DNA from: Torymus aiolomorphi
Taxonomy: Eukaryota; Arthropoda; Insecta; Hymenoptera; Torymidae
DNA: 64,000 nt
NCBI GenBank assembly: GCA_036365515.1
Contig: CM070876.1
Span: forward strand, 134,185,394 to 134,249,393
Reading direction: 5' to 3'
The notes beneath the pieces are model-generated. The model did no database searches and was not told where the DNA came from. It worked only from the letters and a program-made list of their open reading frames with translations. Positions 23,033 to 35,072 of this stretch are shown piece after piece; the stretch's first letter is position 1, and each line of letters begins with the position of its first letter. The translations under genes were made by a program, and so were the position numbers.

Positions 23033-23245
23033 AAGCCCAAGAAAGCCTCCACATAAGAAAAGATACAAAGAGGCACAAAGACACAGATACACGAATACCA
23101 TGGGTTACTATATCTATATATACGAGAAATAGTGTGATACAAATGACATTGTTCCTCATTGCTCTTCTATATATAGATATAGTAAACCACGCTATTCGTG
23201 TATCTGTGTCTTTGAACCTCTTTGTATCTTTTCTCATGTCGAGGC
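23033..23245. repeat. ~210-bp hairpin
   Basis: AAAAGATACAAAGAGGCACA near 23057 pairs with a segment around 23215-23235 (CCTCTTTGTATCTTTTCTC). The arms also share ACACAGATACACGAATA, so nearly the whole stretch folds back. Confidence 0.75.
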
Positions 23246-23309
23246 CTTAAGAGCGAAGATACATTCGCGGAAGAAACCTCTTTCTTGCTCTCACGGGTTT
23301 AGCGCATGG

Positions 23310-26300
23310 GATAAGCCCTCTCAGTGTGGACAACATAATTACCCGCACGCCGCACGCGCACGTATAAACACCTCTTTTCAATTACTAGAAATAATGAATC
23401 CCTCAAAGTGTAGATGGCAGAATTACCCGCACACATACGCGTTAGACTAGAAATTTAAATTTCAAAAATAAACAATCACTCTCACACGGAGATGATCAGG
23501 GGTGCGGGTCCTGGATCTGGCTAAAATTGTCGGAGGTTTTTATTTTTGACAAATAATGAGACACGCGTCTCGGAATTTTTGTGAATAGGCCTTTTTTTCC
23601 GAGACTCAAGCTATTTTATGTCTAAAATGAACAATTTTCGATAAAAATGTGATTTCTTTCTTTAGTATAGCTTTTTGAATATTTCGGTCATATAAATGAG
23701 CTAAAAAGTTTATAAAAGAAGGCAAAAAAAGCTTTAATTTAAGCTGTGCTTCATTAAGAAATGTCGATTTTTAAAAAAGTTATAGGCTATTAAAAATAGA
23801 GTACGAAAATCACTAAAAATTTCTCATTTTTTTCAAGCATTTAACGGGTGGCATTTTAAGCTATCTTCTTACGTTATTTTTAATAGCCTATAACTTCTTT
23901 AAAAATAGACATTTTTTAATGAAACACAGCTTAAATTAAAGCATTTTTTGCCTTCTTTTATAAACTTTTTATCTCATTTATATAACCGAAATATTCCAAA
24001 AGCTATTACTAAAGAAAGAAACCTCATTTTTATCGAAAATTGTTCATTTTAGACATAAAATAGCTTGAGTATAGAAAAAAAGGCCCATTCACAAAAACCC
24101 GAAGACACGTGCCTCATTATTTGCCATAAAGAAGTGCCTCCTGCAGTTTTAGCTAAATCGAGGACCCGCACCCTTGATCATCTCCTTGTCAGTGTGCATA
24201 GCATAATAACTTACACATGCGCGCATAAATCTCTCTTTTTAATTACAAGAAATAACCAAACTCTAAAAGTGTGGATCGCATAATTACCCGCACTCGAAAA
24301 AGTAAAACTCTTTTTAATTACGAGAAATAACCAAACCCTAAACGTGTGGATCGCATAATTACCCGCACTCGAAAAAGTAAAACTCTTTTTGATTACAAAA
24401 AATAACCAATCCCTCTAAGTGTGGATGGCAGAATTACCCACAGGCATACGCGTTAGACTAAAATTTCAAATTTCAAAAATAAGTAATCCCTCTCAGTGTG
24501 GATAGCATAATTTTCCGCACACACGCGCATAAATCACTCTTTTTAATTACAAGAAATAACCAAACTCTAAATGTGTGGATCGCATAATTACCCACACTCG
24601 TGAAGGTAAAACTCTTTTTGATTGCCAGAAATAACCAATCCCTCTAAGTGTGGATGGCAGAATTACCCACAGGCATACGCGTTAGACTAAAATTTCAAAT
24701 TTCAAAAATAAGCAATCCCTCTCAGTGTGGATAGCATAATTTCCCGGACACGCGCGCATAAATCACTCTTTTTAATTACAAGAAATAACCAAACCCTAAA
24801 AGTGTGGATCGCATAATTACCCGCACTCGACAAGGTAAAACTCTTTTTGATTACAAGAAATAACCAATCCCTCTAACTGTGGATGGCAGAATTACCCTCA
24901 CACATACGCGATCGACAAGAATTTTAAATTTCAAAAATAAGCAATCCCTCTCAGTGTGGATACCATCATTTCCCGCACGCGCGCGCATAAATCACTCTTT
25001 TTAATTACAAGAAATAACCAAACTCTAAAAGTGTGGTTTGCATAATTACCCGCACTCGAAAAGGTAAAACTCTTTTTGATTACAAGAAATAACCAATCCC
25101 TAAAAGTATGGATCGCATAATTACCCACACTCGTAAAGGTAAAACTCTTTTTGATTACAAGAAATAACCAATCCCTCTAAGTGTGGATGGCAGAATTACC
25201 CACAGGCATACGCGTTAGACTAACATTTCAAATTTCAAAAATAAGTAATCCCTCTCAGTGTGGATAGCATAATTTCTCGCACACGCGCGCATAAATCACT
25301 CTTTTTAATTACAAGAAATAACCAAACCCTAAAAGTGTGGATCGCATAATTACCCGCACTCGACAAGGTAAAACTCTTTTTGATTACAAGAAATAACCAA
25401 TCCCTCTAATTGTGGATGGCAGAATTACCCGCACACATACGCGATCGACAAGAATTTTAAATTTCAAAAATAAGCAATCCCTCTCAGTGTGGATACCATA
25501 ATTTCCCGCACCCGCGCGCATAAATCACTCTTTTTAATCACAAGAAATAACCAAACCCTAAAACTGTGGATCGCATAATTACCCGCACTCGAAAAGGTCA
25601 AACTCTTTTTGATTACAAGAAATAACCAATCTCTAAAAGTATGGATCGCATAATTACCCACACTCGTAAAGGTAAAACTCTTTTTAATTACAAGAAATAA
25701 CCAATCCCTAAAAGTATGGATCGCATAATTTCCCGCATACGTAAAGGTTAAACTATTTTGATTGAAGAAATAACCAATCCCTAAAAGTGTGGATCGCATA
25801 ATTACCTGCACACATACGCGTTTGACAAGAATTTTAAATTTCAAAAATAAGCAATCCCTCGCAGTGTGGATAGCATAATTTTCCGCACACGCGCGCATAA
25901 ATCTCTCTTTTTAATTACAAGAAATAACCAATCAAAAAAGCGTAAATCGCTCTTTTCAAATTACAAGAAATAACCAATCACTAAAAGTGTGGATCTCCTA
26001 ATTACCCACACTCGTAAAGGTAAAACTCTTTTTAATTACAAGAAATAACCAATCCCTAAAAGTATGGATCGCATAATTTCCCGCATACGTAAAGGTTAAA
26101 CTATTTTGATTGAAGAAATAACCAATCCCTAAAAGTGTGAATCGCATAATTACCTGCACACATACGCGTTTGACAAGAATTTTAAATTTCAAAAATAAGC
26201 AATCCCTCGCAGTGTGGATACCATAATTTCTCGCACACGCGCGCATAAATCTCTCTTTTTAATTACAAGAAATAACCAATCACTAAAAGTGAGGATCTCC

Positions 26301-26410
26301 TAATTACCAACACTCGTAAAGTAAAACCCTTTTTAATTACAAGAAATAACCAATCCCTAAAAGTCTGGATGGCAGAATTACGTACGCGCGAATAAATTTC
26401 TCTTTTTAAT
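23310..26410. repeat. Satellite array with ~80-bp monomers in a ~240-bp higher-order unit
   Basis: Three related monomers alternate. Each carries GTGTGGAT, then G/C-CATAATT or GGCAGAATT, then a CGCACxCG-type block, and ends AATTACAAGAAATAACCAA or TTTCAAAAATAAG. The trimer repeats from about 24480 on with few changes. Some stretches (25640-25870 and 26010-26220) are near-identical larger duplications. The long minus-strand frames here are repeat artefacts. Confidence 0.9.
23485..24188. mobile_element. 704-bp hairpin MITE inside the satellite, 3-bp target duplication
   Basis: The arms (23485 to about 23820, and about 23860-24188) are reverse complements from end to end (CACGGAGATGATCA / TGATCATCTCCTTG). 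TCA flanks both sides (23482-23484, 24189-24191). Removing the element rebuilds the satellite text CTCTCAGTGTG. CAC ends with a 3-bp duplication suggest CACTA/CMC-type mobilisation, but this is tentative. Confidence 0.8.
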
Positions 26411-27060
26411 TACAGTCGTAAATGTCTCTTTTTAATTACTCTCAGTACAGAAAGAATAAAATTCCCTCTTTGGGAGCGTAGAGGTCAGGTTTAATTCGTG
26501 AATAATAACCATCCCTATAAGTGCATAATGAATAAAAAAACCGCACTCCCGCGTGTATGTGTCGGCTATAATTGTTAAACAATAACCATGCCTTTCAGCT
26601 TGGAAATAATATAAAACAGCTCTAGCGCGCCGATATAAGCTGAAATTCTGGAAAATAACCATCCCTCTCAGCGCTAAAAGAAGACAAAACCGGCCTTTGG
26701 CACATTCATTTCAGCTATAATTCCGGAACAATAACCATTCCTGTTGGCGTGAGAAGACTAAAAAGTTACATTCGCTCGCGTAGATCTTGGTTATAATTCT
26801 TAAACAATAACCAAAAAGAATAAAATGCCATTGCAAGCTTGGGTGTCCGCTTTATATTTTAAGCAATAATCATATCTATCAGCGCGGAAAGTAGAAATAA
26901 GAACCTCACTTTGGCGCGTGACTGTGCTGTAATATGTAAGTACAATTATTTCTCTCAGTATGAAAGGAATAGAATACTACATACGCTGACGTAGATGTCG
27001 GATGATATTTTTAGAAAATAACCATTATTCTCATCCCGGTAAAGTAATAATTTCGGCTAT
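26411..27060. repeat. Diverged edge of the satellite
   Basis: Units with AATAACCAT..CTCTCAGCGxGGAAA recur about every 85-100 bases but are much more degenerate than the core array. Confidence 0.6.
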
Positions 27061-28730
27061 GAATCGGCCTCACGCCGATCGCTATCATGCAAATTGGCTG
27101 TAATTTTAATGAAATATAAAAAAAATAATTAATGTTTCTGAGATAATTGTAAAGCCGTATTTCACGTGAAGAGAAAATGTTTTCATGATAAAAGAATCAT
27201 TTGTTTTATTATGAATAAAAGCCGAGGCTGAGCTCACAGGCTTGAAACTAAGTTATATTTAAAATCCTAGGGATATAAGAATATTTGCATGCCACTATTT
27301 CTATGAAACTTTAGTAGAATTATTTTATAGCTTTAATAGTACATTATGTCACAAGGGAGGAAAGTGCAGTATTATTCCCGAGGGAAAAGTTTTCAGCCCC
27401 GAGCGAAGCGAGGGCTGGAATTTAGTTGGAATGGCTGGAATGTACTTTGCTCCCGTGTGACATACGGTACTTTACTCCCGATCCCCCTGTGACCACTTTA
27501 TTGACCGAAAACAATGCTCTAATGCCATTAAAAAATGAAAAATTAATCTACTTTAACAGTGCTATTTACAGTCATAATAAAGAAATTATTAAACTTCTAG
27601 CTGCTATGTGCAAATATTGTGATAATATTGTGAATATTTATATTAATATTTATATTAATATAAATATTAATATTTATAATAAATAGTGTATTTTGAGTGA
27701 TACAATGACTGGGCGAAAATTTTTGATAATTAAGTAAATTAATTAATTATTTCAAAATTAAATTCTATTTTTTAAGATTCAATCTTGTAGTTTTCATACA
27801 TATATTTATTTATATAATTAAATATTATAAATATTGTTAATTCATGTTTTTTTATTAATTGTAGGTTATTCGTAACCTTAGAAATAGAAAAAATTAAAGG
27901 AACAGTTGTGCGGGGAATAAAAGTGTCATACGGGGAAGTAAGAAATCTTTATTCCTCGCTGATAAGAAAAATTGAGTCTACGGGGAATAAAAATTTCTTA
28001 CTTCCCTTAGTAATAATAACTCAATTTCTTCTTTCTTTTGAGGGAAATAAAGTGGTTTTCAGAGGGGGGTCGGGAGTAAAATGAATTTATTCCATTATCA
28101 TGCGGAATGGCTACTTTTTCCTTCATAAGCGTGACCATAATTGAACTTGTATCTAGCATAAGCGGTAGAAAAGTAAATTGTTTATTTATTTTGCTATAGT
28201 CTTCTAAAAAATATACTTTTCACTATTACATGTAACATTTATTAAAATATTTAATATTTAATAAATTAATGTTAGTGTACACACACCGCATCTTTTCATT
28301 GGTCCCGCATTCTTAATGAAAAAAAAATCGTTGCGCTTGATCTAGGAAAAAGTACTTTATGCAACTCGGGAGAAATGTCGATGATTACATTGGGTGATCA
28401 CGCCCACGCTTCATTTCGCTCGCTCGCGCCACGAACCCACCCTTGGAAATCAAGAGCGAGTATTCTTTCTAGGTGCATAATGTTCTATTTCAATACACAA
28501 TAATATAATTATATCTATATGAATTACACATATTAGTTATTACAGAATTAGTTAAGACAGAATAATAATTATCTTTTCTTTTAATATTATACGTTGGAAG
28601 TTGTAGGTATGAAGAATTTTTTAATGAACAAAATTTACGTAGTATTTATACTATACACATTTATTAGTTTTAATTGAAATAACAATTATCAGTACATTAA
28701 ACAATATTACATATGAAAGTAGAGTAGTAG
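27061..28730. other. MULE interior, non-coding
   Basis: No gene recognised. Notable pieces are a GC-richer block at 27345-27500 with GAGCGAAGCGAGGGC, a self-complementary TTAATATTTATATTAATA run at 27635-27685, and GGGGAATAAA/TTATTCCTCG blocks at 27900-28030 that read as short inverted repeats. Confidence 0.45.
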
Positions 28731-28734
28731 TAAA

Positions 28735-28865
28735 AATACAATAGATCTAATTGTAAGTATTACATACATCACAATACCATAAGTCTTTTGCAAATTCACT
28801 TTTGAGATGAACGCACTTATACAACATCCCACCAAGATATATAACATTAAGTATAGTAGTAGTAA
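28735..28865 (-). pseudogene. Duplicated tail of the PHD finger
   Basis: Reads on the minus strand as a diverged second copy of the last ~28 codons of the neighbouring PHD-finger frame (KCVHLKSEFAKDLWYCDVC against KCVNLVSEPAEDTWYCDEC). It lies in tandem just beyond the stop codon at 28884-28886. The repeat unit is about 120 bp and includes shared non-coding AGTAGTAG text. Confidence 0.75.
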
Positions 28866-28883
28866 GGAAACATTACAACAGAT

Positions 28884-29339
28884 CTAATGATTACATTCAT
28901 CACAGTACCATGTGTCTTCTGCAGGTTCACTCACGAGATTAACGCACTTATAGTGCATCCAACCAAGACATCTATCACATTGGATAGACTTTCCTACCAG
29001 ACTTTTGATACATTTTTCGCATCTCCACGCTTTTTTCTTCGTAACACTTTTTTTAAATTTTTCATACAACGCACTATCAAGGTACAATCGTAGAATTTCT
29101 AATTCAACTCTTGCATCGTTAAACCAGCATACAAGTTTTTCATTAATATCTAAGTCATTCTCTGTAATTTCATAAGATCTACCAAAAAGTTTCAATAAAG
29201 TACTACTATTTACGCATTTTTTCAGTACTATATATGCCTTTTCATCGCTACTCATGGTTTCATATTTCTTACAAATACTTGGAACTTTTGGAACTGGGCG
29301 ATGAGTGGTAGTCACTTTTTTTTTGTAGTTACAGCACAT
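28884..29339 (-). CDS. PHD-finger region of the MULE transposase, offset frame
   Basis: A 151-codon frame overlapping the end of the transposase core frame by 28 bases. The zinc ligands follow the PHD C4-H-C3 order: CEKC, CDRC, H (WMHYKC), C, and final CDEC, ending at a TGA 2 residues later. PHD fingers read histone H3 tails, so it could steer integration or binding to chromatin; that is inference. It lacks its own convincing start and is best read as joined to the transposase by a -1 shift at A9G, by an indel, or by an unseen splice. Confidence 0.72.
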   Translation of the reverse strand: MCCNYKKKVTTTHRPVPKVPSICKKYETMSSDEKAYIVLKKCVNSSTLLKLFGRSYEITENDLDINEKLVCWFNDARVELEILRLYLDSALYEKFKKSVTKKKAWRCEKCIKSLVGKSIQCDRCLGWMHYKCVNLVSEPAEDTWYCDECNH

Positions 29340-32300
29340 GTTTTCGATGTACTATTTCGCTTTAGTCGAGTTCCAATTACTGACAATTTAGCGCCTTTGG
29401 GCCGGCCTTTTGTATTTACATTACGCGTTACAATTATTTCGCCGATATTAATATCATCACATTTTGAAGTAATGTAATTATTTACCGTAGCTTCTGTTTC
29501 CGAATTCAAACAAGAAGAAATGCTTTCTTTATTAGTACTTAGTGATATCTCAGTTACTACGATATGAACATTAATAGAGTCACTGGTATCTACAGTTTGT
29601 TTCAACGCTGATTTGTGTGCATCACAAGTAATAATAGAATGAGTTCTGCAACTAATAGAGTTAGTTGATTCTGCATTTTTTTCAAATCCAGATGAATCAC
29701 GATCGCTCAACAAAACAGAAGTTACTTCATAATTAGCAGTTACATTTGTATCGGTATTTTTTTTTAACAAAATAGAACTTACTTCGTAATTAGGAGCTTG
29801 AGTTGTATCTGCATGTTTTACGTTTGCAGATACATTAACATTACTTGATAAAATATCAAATCCGATTTCAGAACTAACAGGGTTAATTGTTTCTGTACTT
29901 TTAGCAATTGCAGTTACATTAAATTTACTTAATAAAATATGAGAATCAGTTTCGTAATTTGCAGAATTATTTGTAGATACATCTCCAGTTTTAGTGAATG
30001 CAGACTCATTTACATTTCTTGAAAAAACATCAAAAGTAATGTCACGATTAGCAGAGGTAATTTCATTTGCAGTTTTTGTCAAAGAAGATGCATTTTCATC
30101 ACTTAATTTAGGGTTAAAGTGAGTTTTACGATCTGCAGTATTCGCAACAATGGAATCATTTTCTCTGTTTTCATTACTTTCAAGTACTTTGCGATTTGCA
30201 ACTTGAGCATATACATCATGCAAAAATCGTTGATTTTCTTTAAAGTATTGTATACTCCAGCGTTGCGAATACAGAGACTCGTGAAACAGTGGCATGCCCT
30301 TTAATTTACGAATGAAAAGAATGTGTCTACATGGCAAACACATTGACATAAATTGTTTACAATCACACTGAGTTGCAGTGACGGTTCTAGTGTGAGTTCC
30401 TAAGTCAATAAGAAAGGTTTCGTCATCTAAACTTGTTACATTTTTGGATTCATAATAACTTATTTTATGATATTCATCTTTAAGTTTAATAAAAGCGAAA
30501 TTGGTCACTTTAGCACGGTACATTTCTAATGCATCGTATTTAAGAGATAGTATTGATTTTTTCATAATCGAATTACAAGCTACCCCATCACGCTCTTTAT
30601 AATGTGAGTCGAGATAAATAAAAAATAAGTTTATAAATTCTAAAAAATACAAATCTCTTCCAACTTTGTCTTTTATTACGCCATTTAATGCCTCCAATCT
30701 ATTGTTAGTGTCATTAAGAAAATTGGTATCAACCAAGGCGTATTTCGACCATTCGTGCCTAATCGCATGCCAATTATTATTAAAATAATTAATAACGCTA
30801 TTTGGAACATTTTTGCACAATTCTTCGTAATACTTATCATACTGGGCTTCAGAGTAACTATGAACCAATTTTTGCAACAAAGCCAATGAGAGGTCCTTTT
30901 CTGCGACAGTGATTTTCATGTTTTCCGTTGTAACAGCATTCTTCATGGCTTTCATAACATGAAAACTACAAATATACATGGGAACGCCCAAAATTTCTTT
31001 TATTATTTCACGGCCTACCATATCTTTATCGCCCATTACGCATTTTACACGCGTACATGCCTCTTCGTGACATTTTTTAAAATTTTCGATGAACCATCGA
31101 ATAACATCTTTCGTCTCCTGACGAACAATGCAAACTGATATTATTTCAGTTTGGCCCAAGCCATCAACAACAGCAATTAATAAGAGCGTAAATCCTAATT
31201 TAAGTAATCTGTATGTGCCATCAATGAACAAAATTTCTGGTCAAGCACTGAAGGAGTGTTTCATTGGTTCGTTATAAAAGTATAAACCTTTAAAATTATT
31301 GGAATCATCGGTTAAGATTTCAAAAGTTGCTTCTGAAACAGTGAAAAACATGTCAAGATTACATAAATGAAAATGCTACAGAAAAATAGTTTATGAAAAG
31401 TTGTTAAAATAAGTTTCGAAAAACAGCAACAATGTTGAATAAAAGTAATATTTATTGAATCCAAAATAGTAAAAGTGATTTCATCATCGTGTGGACGTTT
31501 ATGCCAGAGCGAAGCGAGGGTGAAAAGATCAAACGAAGTTGAAATCACTTTCTCGCAAGCATATTGAACAGTACTTTTTGACATGACGTGCACAAAGCTC
31601 GACTTGGCACATGCTTTTTTATTAAAGCGTGTGCAAAATTGAGCTTTTCGCACGGAGTGTCAAAAAAGATATTTAAAGTAAAGAAAGCTTTCAGTCTTCA
31701 TGTTTTTGAAAAATACTTACGATTTTTTTGCAGCACTTTAATAACATCAGGTAAACAATCTTTCTTTTGTTCAATTTTCAAACGTTGATCTAAATTTGAA
31801 AGGTCTTTTAACGTAGGCCGGTTTCCTAATTCTGACAATTTATATAGTAACTTCATTTTGTTGCATCCTAATTGCAGTCCTTGTACAGCAACTTCCTGTT
31901 GCTCTTTGTTCAATTTTCTGTTTTCTGACAGATGATGACTGAAACTCTAAAATAGAACATGTTAGTAAATAGTTCTCGACATTACGAGTTAAAGGTGCAG
32001 GTTTGGAATAAGTCAGTTATTATGGAATTAATAATCGAAAAATATACAAATTAAACGTTAAAAAAATACATAAATTACAGGTTGAAAAATACGTAAATTA
32101 ATCGTTGAAAATATACCATAAAATTATTAATTCGCTCTAATTAACAAAAGATTTCAATAAACAAAGAATATACCTAACACTGATACGAATGAAGTCACAA
32201 GGCGAAATCTTTCTGTTAGTATTGAATTAATTTTTTATAATATTTATCAATATTACAATATAAAAAAAGATAAACTAAACGATGCATATAGTATAAAGCT

Positions 32301-33378
32301 GTTATTAATATATTGTTTGACACTTCGTCGCAAAACTAAATTTCGTACGCGCTTGAATAAAAAAGCGTTAGATAATTCAAGCTTTGTACACCTCGTATGA
32401 AAAAATACCTACTATTCAAAACATGAGCGCGAAGATGATTTTAGTCTTGTAACCTTTTCACCATCGCTTCGTTCGGGCATAAACGACCATACAAGGTTAA
32501 AATCATTTTTACGCCCTCGTATAGGAATTTACTAATTTTAGTCATTTCTACGTGGAAGAAATGATTATATGTATAATATGTCGAGTTAAATTATTTTACC
32601 TTAAATTCATTATGTCCTTGGTGTTCAACAACATTACGTAATTCATAATACATTCCATTACTTGATAATCGAAATGTGAGTAGTCCAGGGCAGTCAAGTC
32701 TACGGGTACTGAAAAAATTAAATTCATGGTATAAAAAAACAGTACCAAATATTACAAAATAACATTTTTATTATCGAGATTTTTTATTTTTATGATAAAA
32801 ATTAATAAATTAAAATGACTCTTGCTATTTGTACGTCAGATGTAAAATATTGATTCAGAGAATAAGTTTCAAAACACCTTGCTGTGATGTTTGTTTTGCT
32901 TTGATATCTGAATAGAGAAATTATATTCCATTATATATGTACATATACTTTGTATACATAAATGTGACGTACAAATAGCAGATGCGAATTAAAATTAATA
33001 TTGAAATTTTATTATTATTATGATTTTTTTTATTATGATAATAATTATGACAAACGCAACTTAATTTTTGCTTCTATAATACTGTTAATTATTTTTCACT
33101 TACGAACATTGACGGACCCCATCACTATGACTCTTACGACCTCTTCCATGTACACATTCATATTGTACACTGTATCATTTCAAATTAGGATTTGCTTCAA
33201 TCCTCGCAGACGTTGTAAGCTTTGACTTTGATTGAGGATCTCTTCTATAATAGGCATCCTTAGTTTTAGTTTGTAGATCGTGAATGAAATCTAATAACTG
33301 TTGGTCCGAATGAAACTTAACATCCCCTATCAAAGTTCTCAATGAACATGGTTCCGATGTAGGTATCTTTGCAGCCAT
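28884..33378 (-). pseudogene. MULE transposase gene, four exons, with C-terminal PHD finger
   Basis: Exons read 33378-33104, 32708-32600, 31946-31721 and 31332-28884 (minus strand). Donors are GTAAGT, GTAAAA and GTAAGT; all acceptors are AG, and the reading phase fits at every junction. Exons 1-2 encode a FAR1/WRKY-GCM1-like zinc finger (YECVHG ... LDCPGLLTFRLS ... EHQGHN). Exon 4 has the MULE catalytic core: FIDGTY, MGDKD and NNRLEALN supply D, D and E. Then comes a SWIM zinc finger (CDC...CLPCRH), a Ser/Thr/Asn-rich linker with degenerate ~35-residue repeats, and, in the -1 frame after an A9 run (29316-29324), a PHD finger. Breaks: TGA at 33177-33175 and at 31243-31241, plus the frame change. 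It would bind the element ends and cut and paste it. The exons are inferred from splice signals only. Confidence 0.82.
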
Positions 33379-33379
33379 G

Positions 33380-34712
33380 CTAATTACTGTAAAAAAACAT
33401 GTCTATATGACACATCACGAGTAAAAATCAAATGCCGCGAGTGGTATGAACCACCATATACACAAACACCGCGTGTTTTTAAGAGCAAAAGAAGGGTATT
33501 TAATACCGTTTTAATAAAATTACATCGTTAGGGAGTATGATCATGACCACATTAAAATTCACAATATTTACAAAGAATTATAGTAAAAAAAATTCCTAAT
33601 ATTCGAATCATATTTCTTAAATAAAGTTTGTATAAAAAAAAAGAACCATAATATTCTTAGAAGGTCTTGTAATACAACATTTCCCAAGGGTACATTTCTC
33701 GCGAATGTAAACAAACTAAAATTCGCGGCGTTCGACGATTCTTAGAATCACAGAAACACAACCGACAAAAACAGATACTCTGCAAATATGCAATTTTATT
33801 TCGTTTTTACGCGCGGAGTGTGCTACCATATAAATGGTATACAAAGAGAAAAACTTATACATTAAATCCTTAAAATGTAACATCGTGACGTTCGACGATT
33901 CTTAGAATTACAGACACAATCGACCAAAACAGATATACGCGGAAATGGAGCATTTCTCGCGAAATGTACACATACTAAACGTCCGCGGCATTAAACTATT
34001 CTTCAAATCAAAGAACACGCGACAATAATATGCGCCAAGTTTTTATGCAAAAAACTATTAAATTAGTAAATATTACTTATTCCATCTCCGCAAACCGCAC
34101 GAAAATATTCGTTCGTTTTCCCACAAAAATACTTTAAGTACGCGAACATTCATTACAAAACGCTATTTTTAATAAATTAAATAAATACTTAATAGGTATG
34201 CCTTCCTCACAATAAAAACATAAATTGCATACTTACAACGAGGCCTCAGCTTCGTCTCGATTCTCGGAATATTATTAGATATTTATAACAAAAAGAAAAT
34301 ACTTACACTAATCTGTGAACTTGCTCGTTCCGCAATAAAAACATACTACTCTGCAATCGTCTATTGTGGTGTGGTTTATTGTAGGCGCACTTTATGATAA
34401 ACTTCAATATCACTGACACCATCCGTGCAAGTCGCGAGTTGACGAGCAAATGGCATATCAGTGTGCACACCCGCGCGCAGCGCGATCATGTCAAGAATCG
34501 ACCGGCAAAATATCGCATTACCGATTACTTACTAGTTATATCTTATATATTGTATATTGGTTTCTAATTAGCAGTTAGTGGCGCCAGCTATCGGTGCGGA
34601 CACCAACAAATGTTTCGGCTGGTATTGTTACCAACCGCACAGGCGCGAAAAAAAACATGTGGCAACGTCGCAAGGTCGCAAGTGGGCATCGGGGCAATAG
34701 AAAATAATATGG
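33380..34712. other. MULE right flank, upstream of the transposase
   Basis: No gene seen. Two diverged tandem segments share TTCGACGATTCTTAGAAT (about 33730 and 33894) and CTCGCGAAATGTA-type text (33699, 33957). Promoter elements are expected here but none is identified. Confidence 0.45.
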
Positions 34713-34727
34713 TTATTTGCCCGTCAG

Positions 34728-34752
34728 ATCTGACGGTCATTCAGCAGAGGCG
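34728..34752 (-). repeat. MULE right terminal inverted repeat
   Basis: Reverse complement reads CGCCTCTGCTGAATGACC then GTCAGAT, against GGCTCTTGCTAAACGACC then GTCAGAT on the left. Confidence 0.75.
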
Positions 34753-34761
34753 TTTATTTTA
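34753..34761. repeat. Right 9-bp target duplication of the MULE
   Basis: TTTATTTTA, identical to 22303-22311. The sequence after it (to about 34835) continues the tandem unit interrupted at 22311. Confidence 0.8.
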
Positions 34762-35072
34762 TTTATTACATACAACACTGATTAGATGTCATTTTCTAAT
34801 AATCACAAGATTTTTATTATCAATATAATTTTCAACTAGATAGACGATCTATGAAAATCACAATTTTCTTTTCTTATTTTGAAAAACTTACTTCAAAACA
34901 TAATACTTCTTTCGTACTTTGAATCCAATACTGCCTAAATAAACATCTTAGTTGTTGTTTGTTTTATGTGTGATTCATTGAAAGCAATGAAACTGTCATT
35001 TTCTTCATTGACATCCACGCACTCTATTTGCCCTGTCAAATATGAAGACAAATTTTTAATATTCTTCTAAAA

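Larger units (their letters stand above)
22312..34752 (-). mobile_element. 12.4-kb Mutator-like (MULE) DNA transposon
   Basis: Terminal inverted repeats of about 25 bp match at 19 positions, the inner 11 perfectly (GACCGTCAGAT). Next to them are subterminal copies of ATCTGACGGGCAAATAA: left at 22352 and 22431, right inverted at 34713-34729. A perfect 9-bp duplication flanks it, the usual MULE length, and the flanks join into one unit of the local tandem repeat. The element holds a spliced minus-strand transposase gene in its right half and satellite DNA in its left half. At 12.4 kb it is large for a MULE. The transposase has nonsense codons, so this copy is probably not autonomous now. Confidence 0.87.

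Noticed and set aside
25464..26246. Minus-strand proteins with repeated NYAIHTFRDWLFLVIKKS
   Set aside because: Created by in-frame reading of satellite monomers.
23310..26410. CRISPR array
   Set aside because: Monomers are contiguous, without unique spacers, and the sequence is eukaryotic satellite.
22312..34752. Polinton/Maverick or other virus-like large element
   Set aside because: No DNA polymerase B, capsid, ATPase or retroviral-type integrase frames; the only gene is a MULE transposase and the 9-bp duplication fits MULE.
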